From: Bacteroidetes bacterium UBA3022
GTDB lineage: Bacteria > Bacteroidota > Bacteroidia > Chitinophagales > BACL12
Direction: 5' to 3'
NCBI GenBank assembly: GCA_002346225.1
Contig: DDYY01000056.1
Coordinates: 62,001-126,000, forward strand
DNA length: 64,000 nt
The position numbers and the translations under genes were made by a program. How positions within the stretch are numbered: position 1 is the first letter of the stretch; every line of letters starts with the position of its first letter. The notes under the pieces were generated by a model. That model did not search any database, had not been told where the DNA came from, and saw nothing but the letters and a program-made list of their open reading frames with translations. Below, piece by piece: positions 1 to 9,565 of the stretch.

Positions 1-2
1 AT

Positions 3-464
3 GCGCTTGAATTGGGTACATCATTGGGCATCAGTGCGGCCTATATGGCAGCCGTTTCCGGTGAATCGACCGTAATTTCGATGGAGGGTAGCCGGGAAAT
101 TGCCGCAATGGCCCGAAAAACATGGGAGGACCTTGGCTTGAAAAATTGCAGTGTGGTCACCGGCAACTTTGACACCACACTGCAAGAAGTTCTAGCTACA
201 TCTAACACATTTGACCTGATTTTTATTGACGGCAACCACCGGTACCAGCCCACAGTGGATTATTTTCAGCAATGTTTACCAAAATTGAGTTCGAATGGAG
301 TCATCATTCTCGATGACATCCACTGGAGCGCAGAGATGCACCAGGCATGGAATGATATCTGTGCGCAACAAACAACAGGTATCACCATCGATTTATACCA
401 CAAAGGCCTGGTATTTCCAGGCGTGCAAAAACAAGGTCGACAGAAATTCATATTGCGATATTAA
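3..464 (+). CDS. Class I SAM-dependent methyltransferase, 5'-truncated
   Basis: The reading frame is open to the left edge of the window, so the N-terminus is missing and any start inside the window (for example TTG at 12) is artificial. The visible part opens with the SAM-binding motif I, ELGTSLGISAA, followed by an acidic second strand (VISMEGS) and then the motif FDLIFIDGNHRYQPTVDYF and GVIILDDIHW near residues 68-106 of the visible part. This order matches the Methyltransf_24 / O-methyltransferase type of Rossmann methyltransferase. The substrate cannot be predicted. The gene ends 85 bases before the downstream protease start and is probably a separate transcript, because a promoter -7 box lies between them. 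Confidence 0.8.
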   Translation, partial: ALELGTSLGISAAYMAAVSGESTVISMEGSREIAAMARKTWEDLGLKNCSVVTGNFDTTLQEVLATSNTFDLIFIDGNHRYQPTVDYFQQCLPKLSSNGVIILDDIHWSAEMHQAWNDICAQQTTGITIDLYHKGLVFPGVQKQGRQKFILRY

Positions 465-520
465 TTATTGCAATTAACATTGTTTAACGCCATTTCTGTT
501 CTTAGCCGACTCCTAATTCT

Positions 521-528
521 TACCTTTG
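521..528 (+). promoter_or_regulatory. Bacteroidota -7 element TAnnTTTG before M16 protease
   Basis: Exact TACCTTTG, 20 bases upstream of the ATG at 549. No clear -33 TTTG box was found at the right spacing. Confidence 0.55.
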
Positions 529-548
529 TTACATCACAAATTGGAGAT

Positions 549-1922
549 ATGAAAAAAATACTAGTAACTACTTTGTTGTTCACGGCTGCCCTGGCTGCTT
601 TCGCACAACAGAAATTACCATCAAACTTTTACCTGGAAAAACTCGATAACGGATTAGAGGTCCTGGTTATCGAAGACAATTCCGTTCCCCTTGCTACCGT
701 AGAAATAGTAGTGAGGAATGGCGCTTATACTGAAGACAGCGCATTCAACGGTTTATCGCATCTGTATGAACACATGTTCTTCAAAGCGAATAAAGACATC
801 CCGTCGCAGGAAGAATTCCTGAAACGCGTCAATGAACTGGGTATTATTTTTAATGGTACCACCTCTGATGAAAGGGTCAATTACTTCTTTACCCTGAGCA
901 ACAAAAACCTGATGGAAGGACTTGAATTTATGAATTCAGCTATCCGTTATCCCTTGTTCCTGGAAGAAGAAATGAAAAATGAGAACCCCGTGGTTGACGG
1001 AGAGTTTCAACGTGCCGAATCCAACCCTTACTTCGAACTGTTCCAGACTTTTGGAAGAAAAATGTGGGGAGATAATTACTACAGAAAGAATCCTATCGGT
1101 TTGCATGATGTAATTCTATCAGCAACTACCGAAAAAATGGAAATCATCAAGAATAAGTACTACTACCCCAACAACTCCATGCTGGTTGTAGCCGGAGACG
1201 TGAACCATGAGGAAGTAGTCCCTATGGCGGAGAAAATTTTCGGTGACTGGGAACCATCTGACTTTGACCCATTCGAAAGATATCCCATCCCGGAATTTGC
1301 GCCCCTGAAAGGTGAGACAAAATTCCTTACAGAAAGCGAAAACGCTCAGGTGCCTTTGTTCATGATTGGTTTCCACGGTCCTGACACACGAAATGACTTA
1401 CGTTCTACCTATGCTGCCGACGTGTTTTCTTACATACTGCAACAAGCTTCCTCCAAGCTGCAGAAAGATTTGATTGAAACAGGATTGGCGCTTCAAGTGC
1501 AGGTAGGTTACCAGACCAACAAATACACCGGACCTATCCAGATCATTCTTGTTCCCAATCCTATGAATGTGCAGGCTGCATATGACAAACTCTGGGAGCA
1601 TATAAACATGTGGAATGACCCCGATTACTACACAGATGAACAACTGGAAACTGCTAAGAAGTTGCTGGCCATCGATGATGCCTACAGTAAAGAAGCTACT
1701 TCCAACTTCGTACATACGGTGACTTACTGGTGGGCAAGTGCTACTATAGACTACTACACCAATTATGTAGAAAATCTTAAGAAGGTTACCCGGCAGGACA
1801 TAAGTAAATACGTTAACACTTATATCACTGATCAACCACATGTGGTGGGCTTAATGATCAACCCATCCATGAAAGGCTACATCGACCTTTCTGCCATGGG
1901 TTTCGAAGCAGGCGAGGAATAA
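549..1922 (+). CDS. M16 family zinc metallopeptidase, catalytic subunit, exported
   Basis: 457 residues from ATG 549, chosen because it starts a clean signal peptide (MKKILVTTLL..., cleavage after about AFA-Q20); an upstream in-frame start at 468 would overlap the promoter. The inverted zinc motif HxxEH is intact as H71-L-Y-E74-H75, within the typical GLSHLYEHMFFK context, and a downstream acidic segment supplies the third ligand. The C-terminal half is the usual M16C domain. Family members cleave peptides in the periplasm. The next gene, 25 bases downstream, is an M16 protein without the zinc motif, so the two most likely form a heterodimer of active and inactive subunits, as known for mitochondrial processing peptidase and several bacterial pairs. 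Confidence 0.9.
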   Translation: MKKILVTTLLFTAALAAFAQQKLPSNFYLEKLDNGLEVLVIEDNSVPLATVEIVVRNGAYTEDSAFNGLSHLYEHMFFKANKDIPSQEEFLKRVNELGIIFNGTTSDERVNYFFTLSNKNLMEGLEFMNSAIRYPLFLEEEMKNENPVVDGEFQRAESNPYFELFQTFGRKMWGDNYYRKNPIGLHDVILSATTEKMEIIKNKYYYPNNSMLVVAGDVNHEEVVPMAEKIFGDWEPSDFDPFERYPIPEFAPLKGETKFLTESENAQVPLFMIGFHGPDTRNDLRSTYAADVFSYILQQASSKLQKDLIETGLALQVQVGYQTNKYTGPIQIILVPNPMNVQAAYDKLWEHINMWNDPDYYTDEQLETAKKLLAIDDAYSKEATSNFVHTVTYWWASATIDYYTNYVENLKKVTRQDISKYVNTYITDQPHVVGLMINPSMKGYIDLSAMGFEAGEE

Positions 1923-1947
1923 TATTTAAATCTGAAAATACAGACCA

Positions 1948-3279
1948 ATGAAAAGGTATATGAAAATAAAAAATGTAATATTAGCAGCATTCCTTCTGAT
2001 AGGCACAAGTGCTATGGCCGGAAGTGGTGCGACTGAATTTACCGTTGATGGTATTAAAGTTATCCTTAAGAACACTCCCAAGGACGTAATAAGCGTGCGT
2101 TTGTTTGTGGAAGGTGGTACAGCAAATTACCCCGACGATAAACAAGGGATTGAAAACCTGATGCTGAATCTGTTGGTAGAAGGTGGCACCAAAAGCATGG
2201 ATAAGGTAACCTTTAAAACAGAAGCTGAAAAGATAGGCACCTCCATGAGTGCCAATACAGGACTGGACTACGGAAGCGTTAACATGACATGTGTACGGGC
2301 TTTTTTTAATGAGTCCTGGAGTCTGTTCAGCGATGCCATTTTAAATCCTGCACTAGGTCAAAAGGAGTTTACACTTTTGCAACAGCAATTAATTGCCGGT
2401 GCTAAATCGGCGCAAAGTGATCCCGATTCTCACCTGGGACTGATATCCCGCAGCAATGCTTTTCCCAATTCCAATTACAGAAAAGACCCTGCAGGTACAC
2501 CTGAATCACTGGAAGCACTTACCCTCGATGATGTACAGAAGTATTACAGCAAGATTATTTCCAAGAAACGCTGTTTCATCGTTGTTGTGGGAAATGTAAG
2601 TCAGGAAGAACTTACGAATCTGATCAAGAGCACCTTGGCTAAACTACCGCAGGGCGCTACTGCTGCACAGGAACAGCGGACAATTCTTACAGAAGGTAAA
2701 GTGTTTGTGGAAGACAGAGATATCGCCACCAACTACATTCGTGGTGTCATGAGTGCACCTTATGCTAATTCCAAAGATGGTGTTGCTATGCGTATTGCCA
2801 TGTCTATTCTTGGCGACCGTTACTTCACCGAATTGCGCACCAAGAGGAGCCTGTCCTATGCTCCTGCCGCATTCTATGCAATGTCTGCCATTAATAATCC
2901 TTACAGCGTTATCTACATCTCCACCACGAATCCGGAAGAGAGCATGAAGGTGATGGTTGAAGAGATCAATAAGATAAAGAGCGAAGGTTTTGATGAAGAA
3001 GAATTGACAGATGTGAAGGAAGTATTTCTTACCAGCTATTACATGACCCTCGAAACCACTTCCAGCCAGGCCGATGTGATTGGTATGAGCGAGATTATGG
3101 GCGACTGGTCACAGTTGGATAACTTCACCGATAATGTGAATTCTACCACATTGAAAGATATCAACAAAGTATTTGACGAGTATTCGAAAGCAATCGTCTG
3201 GACCTATCTCGGCAAACAGGATATGGTGAAAGAGGAGAACTTCGTACAACCCAAGGAAACCAAAAACAAACCTTACTAA
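1948..3279 (+). CDS. M16 family protein, non-catalytic partner
   Basis: 443 residues with an N-terminal signal peptide (hydrophobic VILAAFLLIGTSAMA, residues 10-24); an alternative start is ATG 1960. At the place of HxxEH the sequence reads N70-L-M-L73-N74, so both histidines and the glutamate are lost and no zinc site can form. The rest of the fold is conserved, including an R/Y-containing C-terminal region (ELRTKRSLSYAPAAFY) typical of M16C domains, where such residues bind substrate. It probably serves as the structural and substrate-binding half of a dimer with the upstream gene, with which it forms an operon. A terminator follows directly. Confidence 0.88.
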   Translation: MKRYMKIKNVILAAFLLIGTSAMAGSGATEFTVDGIKVILKNTPKDVISVRLFVEGGTANYPDDKQGIENLMLNLLVEGGTKSMDKVTFKTEAEKIGTSMSANTGLDYGSVNMTCVRAFFNESWSLFSDAILNPALGQKEFTLLQQQLIAGAKSAQSDPDSHLGLISRSNAFPNSNYRKDPAGTPESLEALTLDDVQKYYSKIISKKRCFIVVVGNVSQEELTNLIKSTLAKLPQGATAAQEQRTILTEGKVFVEDRDIATNYIRGVMSAPYANSKDGVAMRIAMSILGDRYFTELRTKRSLSYAPAAFYAMSAINNPYSVIYISTTNPEESMKVMVEEINKIKSEGFDEEELTDVKEVFLTSYYMTLETTSSQADVIGMSEIMGDWSQLDNFTDNVNSTTLKDINKVFDEYSKAIVWTYLGKQDMVKEENFVQPKETKNKPY

Positions 3280-3302
3280 GCGTTTGGAAATCTAACAGAA
3301 TA

Positions 3303-3324
3303 GGCTGCCAAAAGGCAGCCTTTT
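3303..3324 (+). terminator. Rho-independent terminator after the M16 pair
   Basis: Perfect 7-bp stem GGCTGCC / GGCAGCC with loop AAAA, followed by TTTT. It lies between two convergent genes; the opposite strand lacks a good T-run. Confidence 0.8.
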
Positions 3325-3328
3325 CTGT

Positions 3329-3850
3329 TTACATGAAGAGCGCTTTCAACTCTGTCGCCTCTTCCGGTTTCATTCTGCCACCCAATATCAGTCGTAGTTC
3401 CCTGCGACGCAAGGCCCTTTCATACCGGTGGCGCTCATCATCCGTTTCGGGGATAATTTCCGGCACGGGAGTGGGTCTCCCATCATCGTCCAATGCTACA
3501 AACGTATAATACGCTTCATTGCATTTTATCTTACCTGAGTTGGTTCGGATATTCTCTTTATACACCTCAATAAAAATTTCCATAGAAGAATGGAAAGCTC
3601 TGGTAACCTGGGCGTCTATGGTAACTACATCTCCTATTTTGATCGGCCTGCTGAATGAAACATTATCCACGGCAGCTGTCACCGCAACTTTCCGGGCGTG
3701 TTTGCCTGCGCATATGCCGCTCACGACGTCCATCCATTTCAAGAGATTTCCTCCCATCAGATTGTTCATCGGATTTGTATCATTGGGCATTACCAACTCG
3801 GTGAAAGTGGTAAATGACTCACTCACTTTTTTTGCTTCTATATTGTTCAT
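3329..3850 (-). CDS. Acyl-CoA thioesterase, hotdog fold
   Basis: 173 residues, cytoplasmic. The N-terminal part shows the hotdog helix pattern MPNDTNPMNNLMGGNLLKWMD (key residues N24, D25, N27, N30, G33, G34), with the catalytic aspartate-type residue in LLKWMDVVSG, then AVDNVSFSRPIKIGD and the strand FIEVYKENI. This is the YciA/BACH-like acyl-CoA hydrolase family, which hydrolyses acyl-CoA to free fatty acid and CoA. A charged C-terminal extension (RALRRRELRLILGG) of about 35 residues follows the domain. Convergent to the M16 pair and divergent from sucC. Confidence 0.85.
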   Translation of the reverse strand: MNNIEAKKVSESFTTFTELVMPNDTNPMNNLMGGNLLKWMDVVSGICAGKHARKVAVTAAVDNVSFSRPIKIGDVVTIDAQVTRAFHSSMEIFIEVYKENIRTNSGKIKCNEAYYTFVALDDDGRPTPVPEIIPETDDERHRYERALRRRELRLILGGRMKPEEATELKALFM

Positions 3851-3934
3851 ATTGCCTGCAAAGGTAGGGCATCATGTAGTATTAAATCGGTAGTAAAACA
3901 GCAATTCCACCCTCAGTCATAAGGACCTTTTGCT

Positions 3935-3942
3935 TATCTTTG
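3935..3942 (+). promoter_or_regulatory. -7 element TAnnTTTG before sucC
   Basis: Exact TATCTTTG, 16 bases before the sucC ATG, giving a short leader of about 10-13 bases with no Shine-Dalgarno sequence. Confidence 0.6.
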
Positions 3943-3958
3943 CGGCAAATTTTTATCA

Positions 3959-5149
3959 ATGAATCTGCACGAATACCAGGGTAAAGAACTCATCAAACGC
4001 TTCGGCGCCCGCATACAGGAAGGAATAACTGCGACAACACCAGAAGAAGCACTTGCTGCGGCAAAGGAACTTCAGGAAAAAACCGGAACCAATATATGGG
4101 TGGTCAAAGCGCAAATCCACGCCGGTGGTAGAGGCAAAGCAGGTGGTGTAAAAGTAGCCACTTCCCTGGAAGCAGTAAAAGAAAAAGCATCAGCCATTCT
4201 CGGTGCAACACTGGTAACGCCACAAACTGGTCCCAAAGGAAAGCTCGTGAATAAAGTGCTCATCGCACAGGATGTATATTATCCTGGCGAGGAAGAGCCA
4301 AAGGAATATTACATAAGCGTATTGCTAGACAGAGAGCTGAGTAAGAATGTTATCGTGTACTCCACAGAGGGAGGTATGGATATTGAAGAAGTAGCTGATA
4401 AAACACCGCACCTTATTCACAAGGAGTGGATCGATCCTATGTTGGGTATTCAACCATTTCAGGCGCGAAAAGTGGCATTCCAACTGGGATTAAGCGGCGT
4501 TGCTTTCAAAGAGATGGTGAAATTCGTCACCTCCCTCTACAACGCATTTACCGGCAATGATTGCTCTTTGCTGGAAATCAATCCTGCGTTGAAAGCCTCA
4601 GACGGAAAGATTATCGCTGTTGATACCAAGTGCGTAGTAGATGGAAATGCATTGGGAAGACATCCTGATATTGCTGCCATGCGCGATATTACCGAAGAAG
4701 ATCCCACTGAAGTGGAAGCCGGAGAAGTAGGGCTAAATTTCGTAAAACTGGACGGGAATGTAGGCTGTATGGTGAATGGAGCCGGTCTTGCTATGGCTAC
4801 CATGGATATTATAAAATTATCAGGTGGTAACCCTGCCAACTTCCTCGATGTTGGAGGTACTGCTGATGCTCAAAGGGTGGAAACGGCCTTTAAAATCATT
4901 TTGAAAGACCCTTCAGTAAAAGCTATTCTTGTCAATATCTTCGGAGGAATTGTACGCTGCGATCGCGTTGCGCAAGGTGTTATCGATGCCTACAAAAACA
5001 TGGGTACTATTGATGTCCCAATTATTGTCAGGTTACAGGGCACCAATGCTGAAGAAGCCAAGGCAATGATCGATGCCAGCGGATTACGCGTAAAAAGTGC
5101 TATCCTGCTGAAGGAGGCTGCTGCACTGGTACAGGAGGCCGTAGCGTAA
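3959..5149 (+). CDS. sucC: Succinyl-CoA synthetase (ADP-forming) beta subunit
   Basis: 396 residues, the normal length. It starts with the family-typical MNLHEYQGKELIKRFG. An ATP-grasp domain fills the N-terminal part (VVKAQIHAGGRGKAGGVK near residues 44-61; LLEINPALK near 201-209), followed by the CoA-ligase domain with NFLDVGGTAD and NIFGGIVRCD near residues 290-330, the loop that meets the phosphohistidine of the alpha subunit. It converts succinyl-CoA plus ADP and phosphate to succinate, CoA and ATP in the TCA cycle. The alpha-subunit gene sucD is not next to it, so the two subunits are encoded apart in this genome. Confidence 0.97.
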   Translation: MNLHEYQGKELIKRFGARIQEGITATTPEEALAAAKELQEKTGTNIWVVKAQIHAGGRGKAGGVKVATSLEAVKEKASAILGATLVTPQTGPKGKLVNKVLIAQDVYYPGEEEPKEYYISVLLDRELSKNVIVYSTEGGMDIEEVADKTPHLIHKEWIDPMLGIQPFQARKVAFQLGLSGVAFKEMVKFVTSLYNAFTGNDCSLLEINPALKASDGKIIAVDTKCVVDGNALGRHPDIAAMRDITEEDPTEVEAGEVGLNFVKLDGNVGCMVNGAGLAMATMDIIKLSGGNPANFLDVGGTADAQRVETAFKIILKDPSVKAILVNIFGGIVRCDRVAQGVIDAYKNMGTIDVPIIVRLQGTNAEEAKAMIDASGLRVKSAILLKEAAALVQEAVA

Positions 5150-5191
5150 CATTGTGACCTATCTTATAACAAAGAGCTGATTCCAAGTTTG

Positions 5192-5199
5192 TAATTTTA
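5192..5199 (+). promoter_or_regulatory. Possible imperfect -7 element (TAATTTTA)
   Basis: One mismatch to TAnnTTTG, ending 4 bases before ATG 5204, the same spacing as in several exact cases in this window. Confidence 0.3.
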
Positions 5200-5203
5200 A
5201 GGC

Positions 5204-6667
5204 ATGGAATCGCATTTCCTACCTTTTCGGAAGCAAATTATTGGCATTGACGCTGCCATTGAAACGCCCTATGGTCAAAAACCATTGGTTTATGCCGATT
5301 GGACGGCAAGTGGGAGAATGTATGGGCCTATAGAAGAAAAGCTAATGCAGTATGTCTATCCCAATGTGGGAAACACCCATACTGATACCAGCTTTACCGG
5401 GAGCGCTATGACCATGGCCTATCACGAGGCGATCCAGCTCATAAAGCGACATGTTGGTGCTTCGAAAGATGATGTACTGATATCGAGTAACTCGGGAATG
5501 ACGGGAGTCGTCAATAAGTTACAGCGCATATTGGGTCTCAAAGTCCATGAACGGTTCAGAAAGTCCATTGATATTCCGGAAACAGATAGACCCATTGTTT
5601 TCTGCACACACATGGAGCACCATTCCAACCAGACCAGCTGGCTGGAAACCATTGCAGATGTTGAAGTGATTGCTCCTGACCAGCACGGACTCGTTGACCT
5701 GCAACATCTGGCACAACTGCTTGAAAAATATCAAAACAGGAAACAAAAAATTGCTGCCATTACCTCCTACAGCAATGTAACAGGCATAGCCACGCCTTAT
5801 CATACCATTGCGGCCATGATGCATGAGGCAGGTGGTCTCTGCTTTGTCGATTTTGCCTGTTCAGCTCCTTACATCCCCATTAACATGCATCCCGAACGTC
5901 CCGAAGAGCGGCTGGATGCCATATATTTTTCTCCGCATAAGTTCCTGGGAGGTCCCGGATCATCAGGGATTGTCATCTTTAACAAAGCCTTATATAATAA
6001 TCAGGTCCCCGACCACCCTGGCGGTGGAACAGTAGACTGGACCAACCCATGGGGTGAGCATAAATATCTCGATGATATCGAACTGAGAGAGGATGGTGGT
6101 ACTCCGGCATTTATCCCGACTATGCGCGTTGCAATGAGCATACAGTTGAAAGAACAAATGGGTGTTGTTCCTATTCGTGACAGAGAAAAGGAAATTGTCG
6201 ATAGGGTTTGGGACAAGTTACGATCCTTTAAAGGTGTACACGTGCTGGCTGACAAAATAAAAAAGCGTTTGCCTATATTTTCTTTCTATATTGAAAATCT
6301 TCATTTTAATCTGGCTGTCAGAATATTGAACGACCGATTTGGCATCCAGACCCGGGGAGGATGCTCCTGCGCCGGAACCTATGGCCACTATCTGCTCCAC
6401 GTAGATAAGGAACAATCTCATAGCATAACACAGGCTATTTCGGAAGGCGATTATTCTAAGAAACCCGGATGGGTGCGCATGTCCTTGCATCCTACCAACA
6501 CCAATAAGGAAATTGACTATATACTGGATGCAATCGCTGCACTTGCGGAAAACCACATCGAATGGAGCAAGGATTACCTTTGCGACCTGCAGCATAATAA
6601 TATCCGGCATAAATCAAGAGAGACGTCTGCTATCAAGGAACTGATAGACCATATTTACTACCGATAA
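5204..6667 (+). CDS. Class V aminotransferase / cysteine desulfurase-like PLP enzyme
   Basis: 487 residues. The class V fold is shown by YADWTASGR (30-38), SNSGMTGVVNKL (95-106), MEHHSNQTSW (137-146), FVDFACSAPY (214-223, with the PLP-binding Asp216) and SPHKFLGGPGSSG (243-255), where Lys246 should form the Schiff base. A later RGGCSCAGTYGHYLL segment carries two cysteines where desulfurases have their sulfur-accepting cysteine. It resembles the SufS/selenocysteine-lyase branch but is about 80 residues longer than SufS, and no suf or isc genes are near, so a dedicated Fe-S role is not supported. Such longer proteins are usually annotated only as class V aminotransferase. Confidence 0.85.
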   Translation: MESHFLPFRKQIIGIDAAIETPYGQKPLVYADWTASGRMYGPIEEKLMQYVYPNVGNTHTDTSFTGSAMTMAYHEAIQLIKRHVGASKDDVLISSNSGMTGVVNKLQRILGLKVHERFRKSIDIPETDRPIVFCTHMEHHSNQTSWLETIADVEVIAPDQHGLVDLQHLAQLLEKYQNRKQKIAAITSYSNVTGIATPYHTIAAMMHEAGGLCFVDFACSAPYIPINMHPERPEERLDAIYFSPHKFLGGPGSSGIVIFNKALYNNQVPDHPGGGTVDWTNPWGEHKYLDDIELREDGGTPAFIPTMRVAMSIQLKEQMGVVPIRDREKEIVDRVWDKLRSFKGVHVLADKIKKRLPIFSFYIENLHFNLAVRILNDRFGIQTRGGCSCAGTYGHYLLHVDKEQSHSITQAISEGDYSKKPGWVRMSLHPTNTNKEIDYILDAIAALAENHIEWSKDYLCDLQHNNIRHKSRETSAIKELIDHIYYR

Positions 6668-6905
6668 CTCCATGGAAATATATCCAGTAAATCCAACTGG
6701 ATTCTTCACAAGATTTGCAAATTGTCTTCGTCAGTGAAAAAACAATCCTGAACTGAGACAGTTGAACGTAGTATTTTTTAGAAGTATATAATTTAGTTGT
6801 TAGTGGATTGAATACCAGCTAATAATGAATCAACAAGTTAAGGCACTGAGCGCACTGATAAAGAGTTAAGCTTAGGGTTGTCCTCAATTATTTCAGTGCA
6901 TTATC

Positions 6906-7793
6906 TCAGGCTCCGGGGAAATACCGAAGGTATACACGGAGGCGTTTGAAATTGGTAACGCGCATTACAAACAGGAAATTGAGAATGACACCTGTCAACA
7001 CGATACCCATCCCAAGGTAACCTGTTAGGCTGTATTGTTCCCGAAAGAGGATGATACTGAAAAGGATGGCAAAGACAATTCCCAGGTAAGTGTAAGGCGT
7101 TATAACCAATGCCTCAGCCATCTGATAGGCGCGCGTGAGATATACTTGTGCAATTTGCGTGAGCACTCCCACAGCTATCAACAATAGCCATTCCTGACCA
7201 ACAGGCATTACCCAGTTAGCCACAGCAAAGGGTGTAATCACAGGAATAGTAACCAGGGGCAGATAAAATACCACGACCAGAGCATGTTCCGTCTCTCCTG
7301 CTTTTCGAACCGCGTTGTAGGCAAAGCCCGAAAGCGCAGCGGCCAGGATGCCCAGCAACAATAAAGAGGTCGGGAATTCCGGATTAAATCCCCGGATTAA
7401 TACAATTCCACAAAAGGAAAGCAACATAAATGCCCATTGCTGCCAGCGAATCTGCTCTTTAAGAAGAAAAGCGGCAAACAAGACCGTAAACAAGGGTGCC
7501 AGGTATTGTACGGTGACAGCAGTAGCCAGCGGCAGGCGTTGTAGCGTATAAAAATATATCAGCAATGCTGCTGAACCGGCAATTCCACGCATTATAAGGT
7601 AGAGATAACTCCCTCTGCCAAAAGGAAATATCTTTAATCTCAGCAATAAGGCCAGCGAAAGCACAAATGAAATAATCGAGCGAAAGAGGACAATTTCATA
7701 GCTGGGAATGCCGGGTAGTAATTTGATACACACATTCATCAGTGCAAAGAACACTGTAGATAGCAAAACAAAGGAAATGGCCTTACCTGACAC
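6906..7793 (-). CDS. EamA/DMT family permease
   Basis: About 295 residues with ten predicted membrane helices in two five-helix EamA repeats; typical points are ALMNVCIKLLPGIPSYEIVLFRS near the N-terminus, TAVTVQYLAPLFTVLFAAFLLKEQ at the end of repeat 1 and VITPYTYLGIVFAILFSIILFREQ at the end of repeat 2. These proteins export or import small metabolites; the substrate is unknown. I place the start at GTG 7793 because the longer frame from TTG 7808 runs through an exact -7 promoter box at 7798-7805. A start at 7793 is only 4 bases behind that box. Confidence 0.85.
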   Translation of the reverse strand: MSGKAISFVLLSTVFFALMNVCIKLLPGIPSYEIVLFRSIISFVLSLALLLRLKIFPFGRGSYLYLIMRGIAGSAALLIYFYTLQRLPLATAVTVQYLAPLFTVLFAAFLLKEQIRWQQWAFMLLSFCGIVLIRGFNPEFPTSLLLLGILAAALSGFAYNAVRKAGETEHALVVVFYLPLVTIPVITPFAVANWVMPVGQEWLLLIAVGVLTQIAQVYLTRAYQMAEALVITPYTYLGIVFAILFSIILFREQYSLTGYLGMGIVLTGVILNFLFVMRVTNFKRLRVYLRYFPGA

Positions 7794-7797
7794 GCCG

Positions 7798-7805
7798 CAA
7801 AGGTA
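7798..7805 (-). promoter_or_regulatory. -7 element TAnnTTTG before EamA permease
   Basis: TACCTTTG on the minus strand, ending 4 bases before GTG 7793. It decides against the upstream TTG start. Confidence 0.55.
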
Positions 7806-7935
7806 CAATTTTCAAGAGGCGAATAATATCTTTCGGAAGGCACAAATCAGGCACGAAATGTGAAATAGTATTAAAAATTGCGTCATTAGACAAAATCTTC
7901 TTTACTTAACGTTTGATATAAAACAGACCTCAAAT

Positions 7936-9543
7936 ATGTTCCGTAAATCAATCTTTTCCCTACTGATCGTTTTTCTTATTGGAGGAAGCCTCCAGGCACA
8001 GACGGAAACTGCTCCGTTAACCCTCAGTGAAGCTCAGGTAAAACTCGACAGGTTTTTACAACTCGTAGAATCCAAATACCTGGAAGATGTGGATGCTGGA
8101 AAGCTGGTCGAGGATGCTATTAATGCCATTCTGGAAGAATTGGATCCTCACTCTGTCTACTTTACAGCCGATGAGTTACAGCAAGCCAACGAGCCACTGG
8201 AAGGTAATTTTGAAGGTATAGGCATCCAGTTTAACATTCTGAAAGATACCATCATCGTGGTCAATACCATCTCCGGTGGCCCATCAGAAAGGGTTGGAAT
8301 CAGAAGCGGTGACAAAATTATTGTGATAGAAGGCGAAAATGTGGCAGGTAAGGAAATCACCAACAAAGATGTTACTGACCGCCTCAGAGGAAAAAAGGGC
8401 ACTAAGGTCAATGTGGAAATCCAGAGAAAAGGGGTCAACAAGCCGCTCGATTTTGTTATCACACGGGATGTTATCCCTCTGTATAGTGTTGATGCCTCCT
8501 ATATGGCCGCCCCTGAAACGGGCTATATTCGGGTAAGTAAGTTCGCTTCAACTACGGTTGACGAATTCCGCAAGGCCACTGCCGAACTCAAAGCTGAGGG
8601 CATGGAAAACCTCATCCTCGACCTGCGTGGAAACGGTGGCGGTTATCTCAATGCGGCCATTGATCTGGCCGATGAATTTCTGCCGGCAGGAAAACTGATT
8701 GTATACACAGATGGCAGAGCCTACCCGAGGCAAGACGCTTATGCAACTTCCTTTGGAAAAATGCAGGAAGGAAAAGTTATTGTCCTGATTGATGAAGGGT
8801 CCGCATCGGCAAGTGAAATTGTTTCAGGTGCGCTGCAGGATTGGGACCGTGCGTTGATTATCGGTAGAAGATCATTCGGAAAAGGTTTGGTGCAAAGACC
8901 TTACAACCTTACCGACGGATCTGCAGTCCGCCTCACAGTATCCCGTTATTATACTCCTTCCGGACGTTCCATCCAAAAACCTTACGATGAAGGGATTGAA
9001 GCTTATCACAATGAGCTGAACGAAAGATTGTCTGATGGTGAATTGACTGCTGACCATGCAGTAGCTTTCCCCGATTCTTTAAAATACTTTACTAGCGCTA
9101 AAAGAGTCGTTTACGGCGGTGGTGGCATTATGCCGGATATTTATATTCCGCTGGATACAACATGGTCTACTGATTATTACGCCAATGTTGTTGGAAAAGG
9201 GATTGTCAATCAGTTTACCCTTACCTGGTTAGATGGCGTAAGGAATGACCTGGAAAAGAGCTATGCTACACCGGAACAGTTTCGCGATAAGTTTACCATA
9301 TCACAAAGCCTTTGGGATGAATTCATCGCCTATGCTGAGTCAGAGGAAGTTCCCTTCGATCAGGAAGGTTTTGATGTTTGTAAAGATCGTCTGGATTTGA
9401 TCATGCGCTCTACTATTGCCCGTAACCTGTTCGATTTTGAAGCCTTCTGGATAGTGTACAACACAGGTGATGACGCCTACCTGAAAGCACTGGAAGCGCT
9501 GAATGACAATACATTCAAAAAGATGAATATTGCTGAGAAATAA
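7936..9543 (+). CDS. S41 family C-terminal processing peptidase
   Basis: 535 residues with a signal peptide (SIFSLLIVFLIGGSLQA, residues 5-21), so periplasmic. A short helical region (residues 30-80) with LDPHSVYF leads into a PDZ domain (about 90-170, GIGIQF ... IVVNTISGGPSERVGIRSGDKI) and the S41 protease core (about 195-380). The catalytic dyad is Ser291 in GSASASE and Lys316 in SFGKGLVQ, the same 25-residue spacing as in Prc. The C-terminal about 120 residues are a helical extension common in Bacteroidota members. It degrades or trims envelope proteins at their C-termini. Ends at a strong bidirectional terminator shared with the convergent porU2-like gene. Confidence 0.93.
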   Translation: MFRKSIFSLLIVFLIGGSLQAQTETAPLTLSEAQVKLDRFLQLVESKYLEDVDAGKLVEDAINAILEELDPHSVYFTADELQQANEPLEGNFEGIGIQFNILKDTIIVVNTISGGPSERVGIRSGDKIIVIEGENVAGKEITNKDVTDRLRGKKGTKVNVEIQRKGVNKPLDFVITRDVIPLYSVDASYMAAPETGYIRVSKFASTTVDEFRKATAELKAEGMENLILDLRGNGGGYLNAAIDLADEFLPAGKLIVYTDGRAYPRQDAYATSFGKMQEGKVIVLIDEGSASASEIVSGALQDWDRALIIGRRSFGKGLVQRPYNLTDGSAVRLTVSRYYTPSGRSIQKPYDEGIEAYHNELNERLSDGELTADHAVAFPDSLKYFTSAKRVVYGGGGIMPDIYIPLDTTWSTDYYANVVGKGIVNQFTLTWLDGVRNDLEKSYATPEQFRDKFTISQSLWDEFIAYAESEEVPFDQEGFDVCKDRLDLIMRSTIARNLFDFEAFWIVYNTGDDAYLKALEALNDNTFKKMNIAEK

Positions 9544-9565
9544 ATAAGAATAAAAGCAAAAAAAA

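Noticed and set aside
6668..6905. Inverted GCACTGA ... TCAGTGC pair and AT-rich tract as possible small RNA or terminator
   Set aside because: The arms are short and about 45 bases apart without a T-run; nothing else in this 238-base gap supports a feature.
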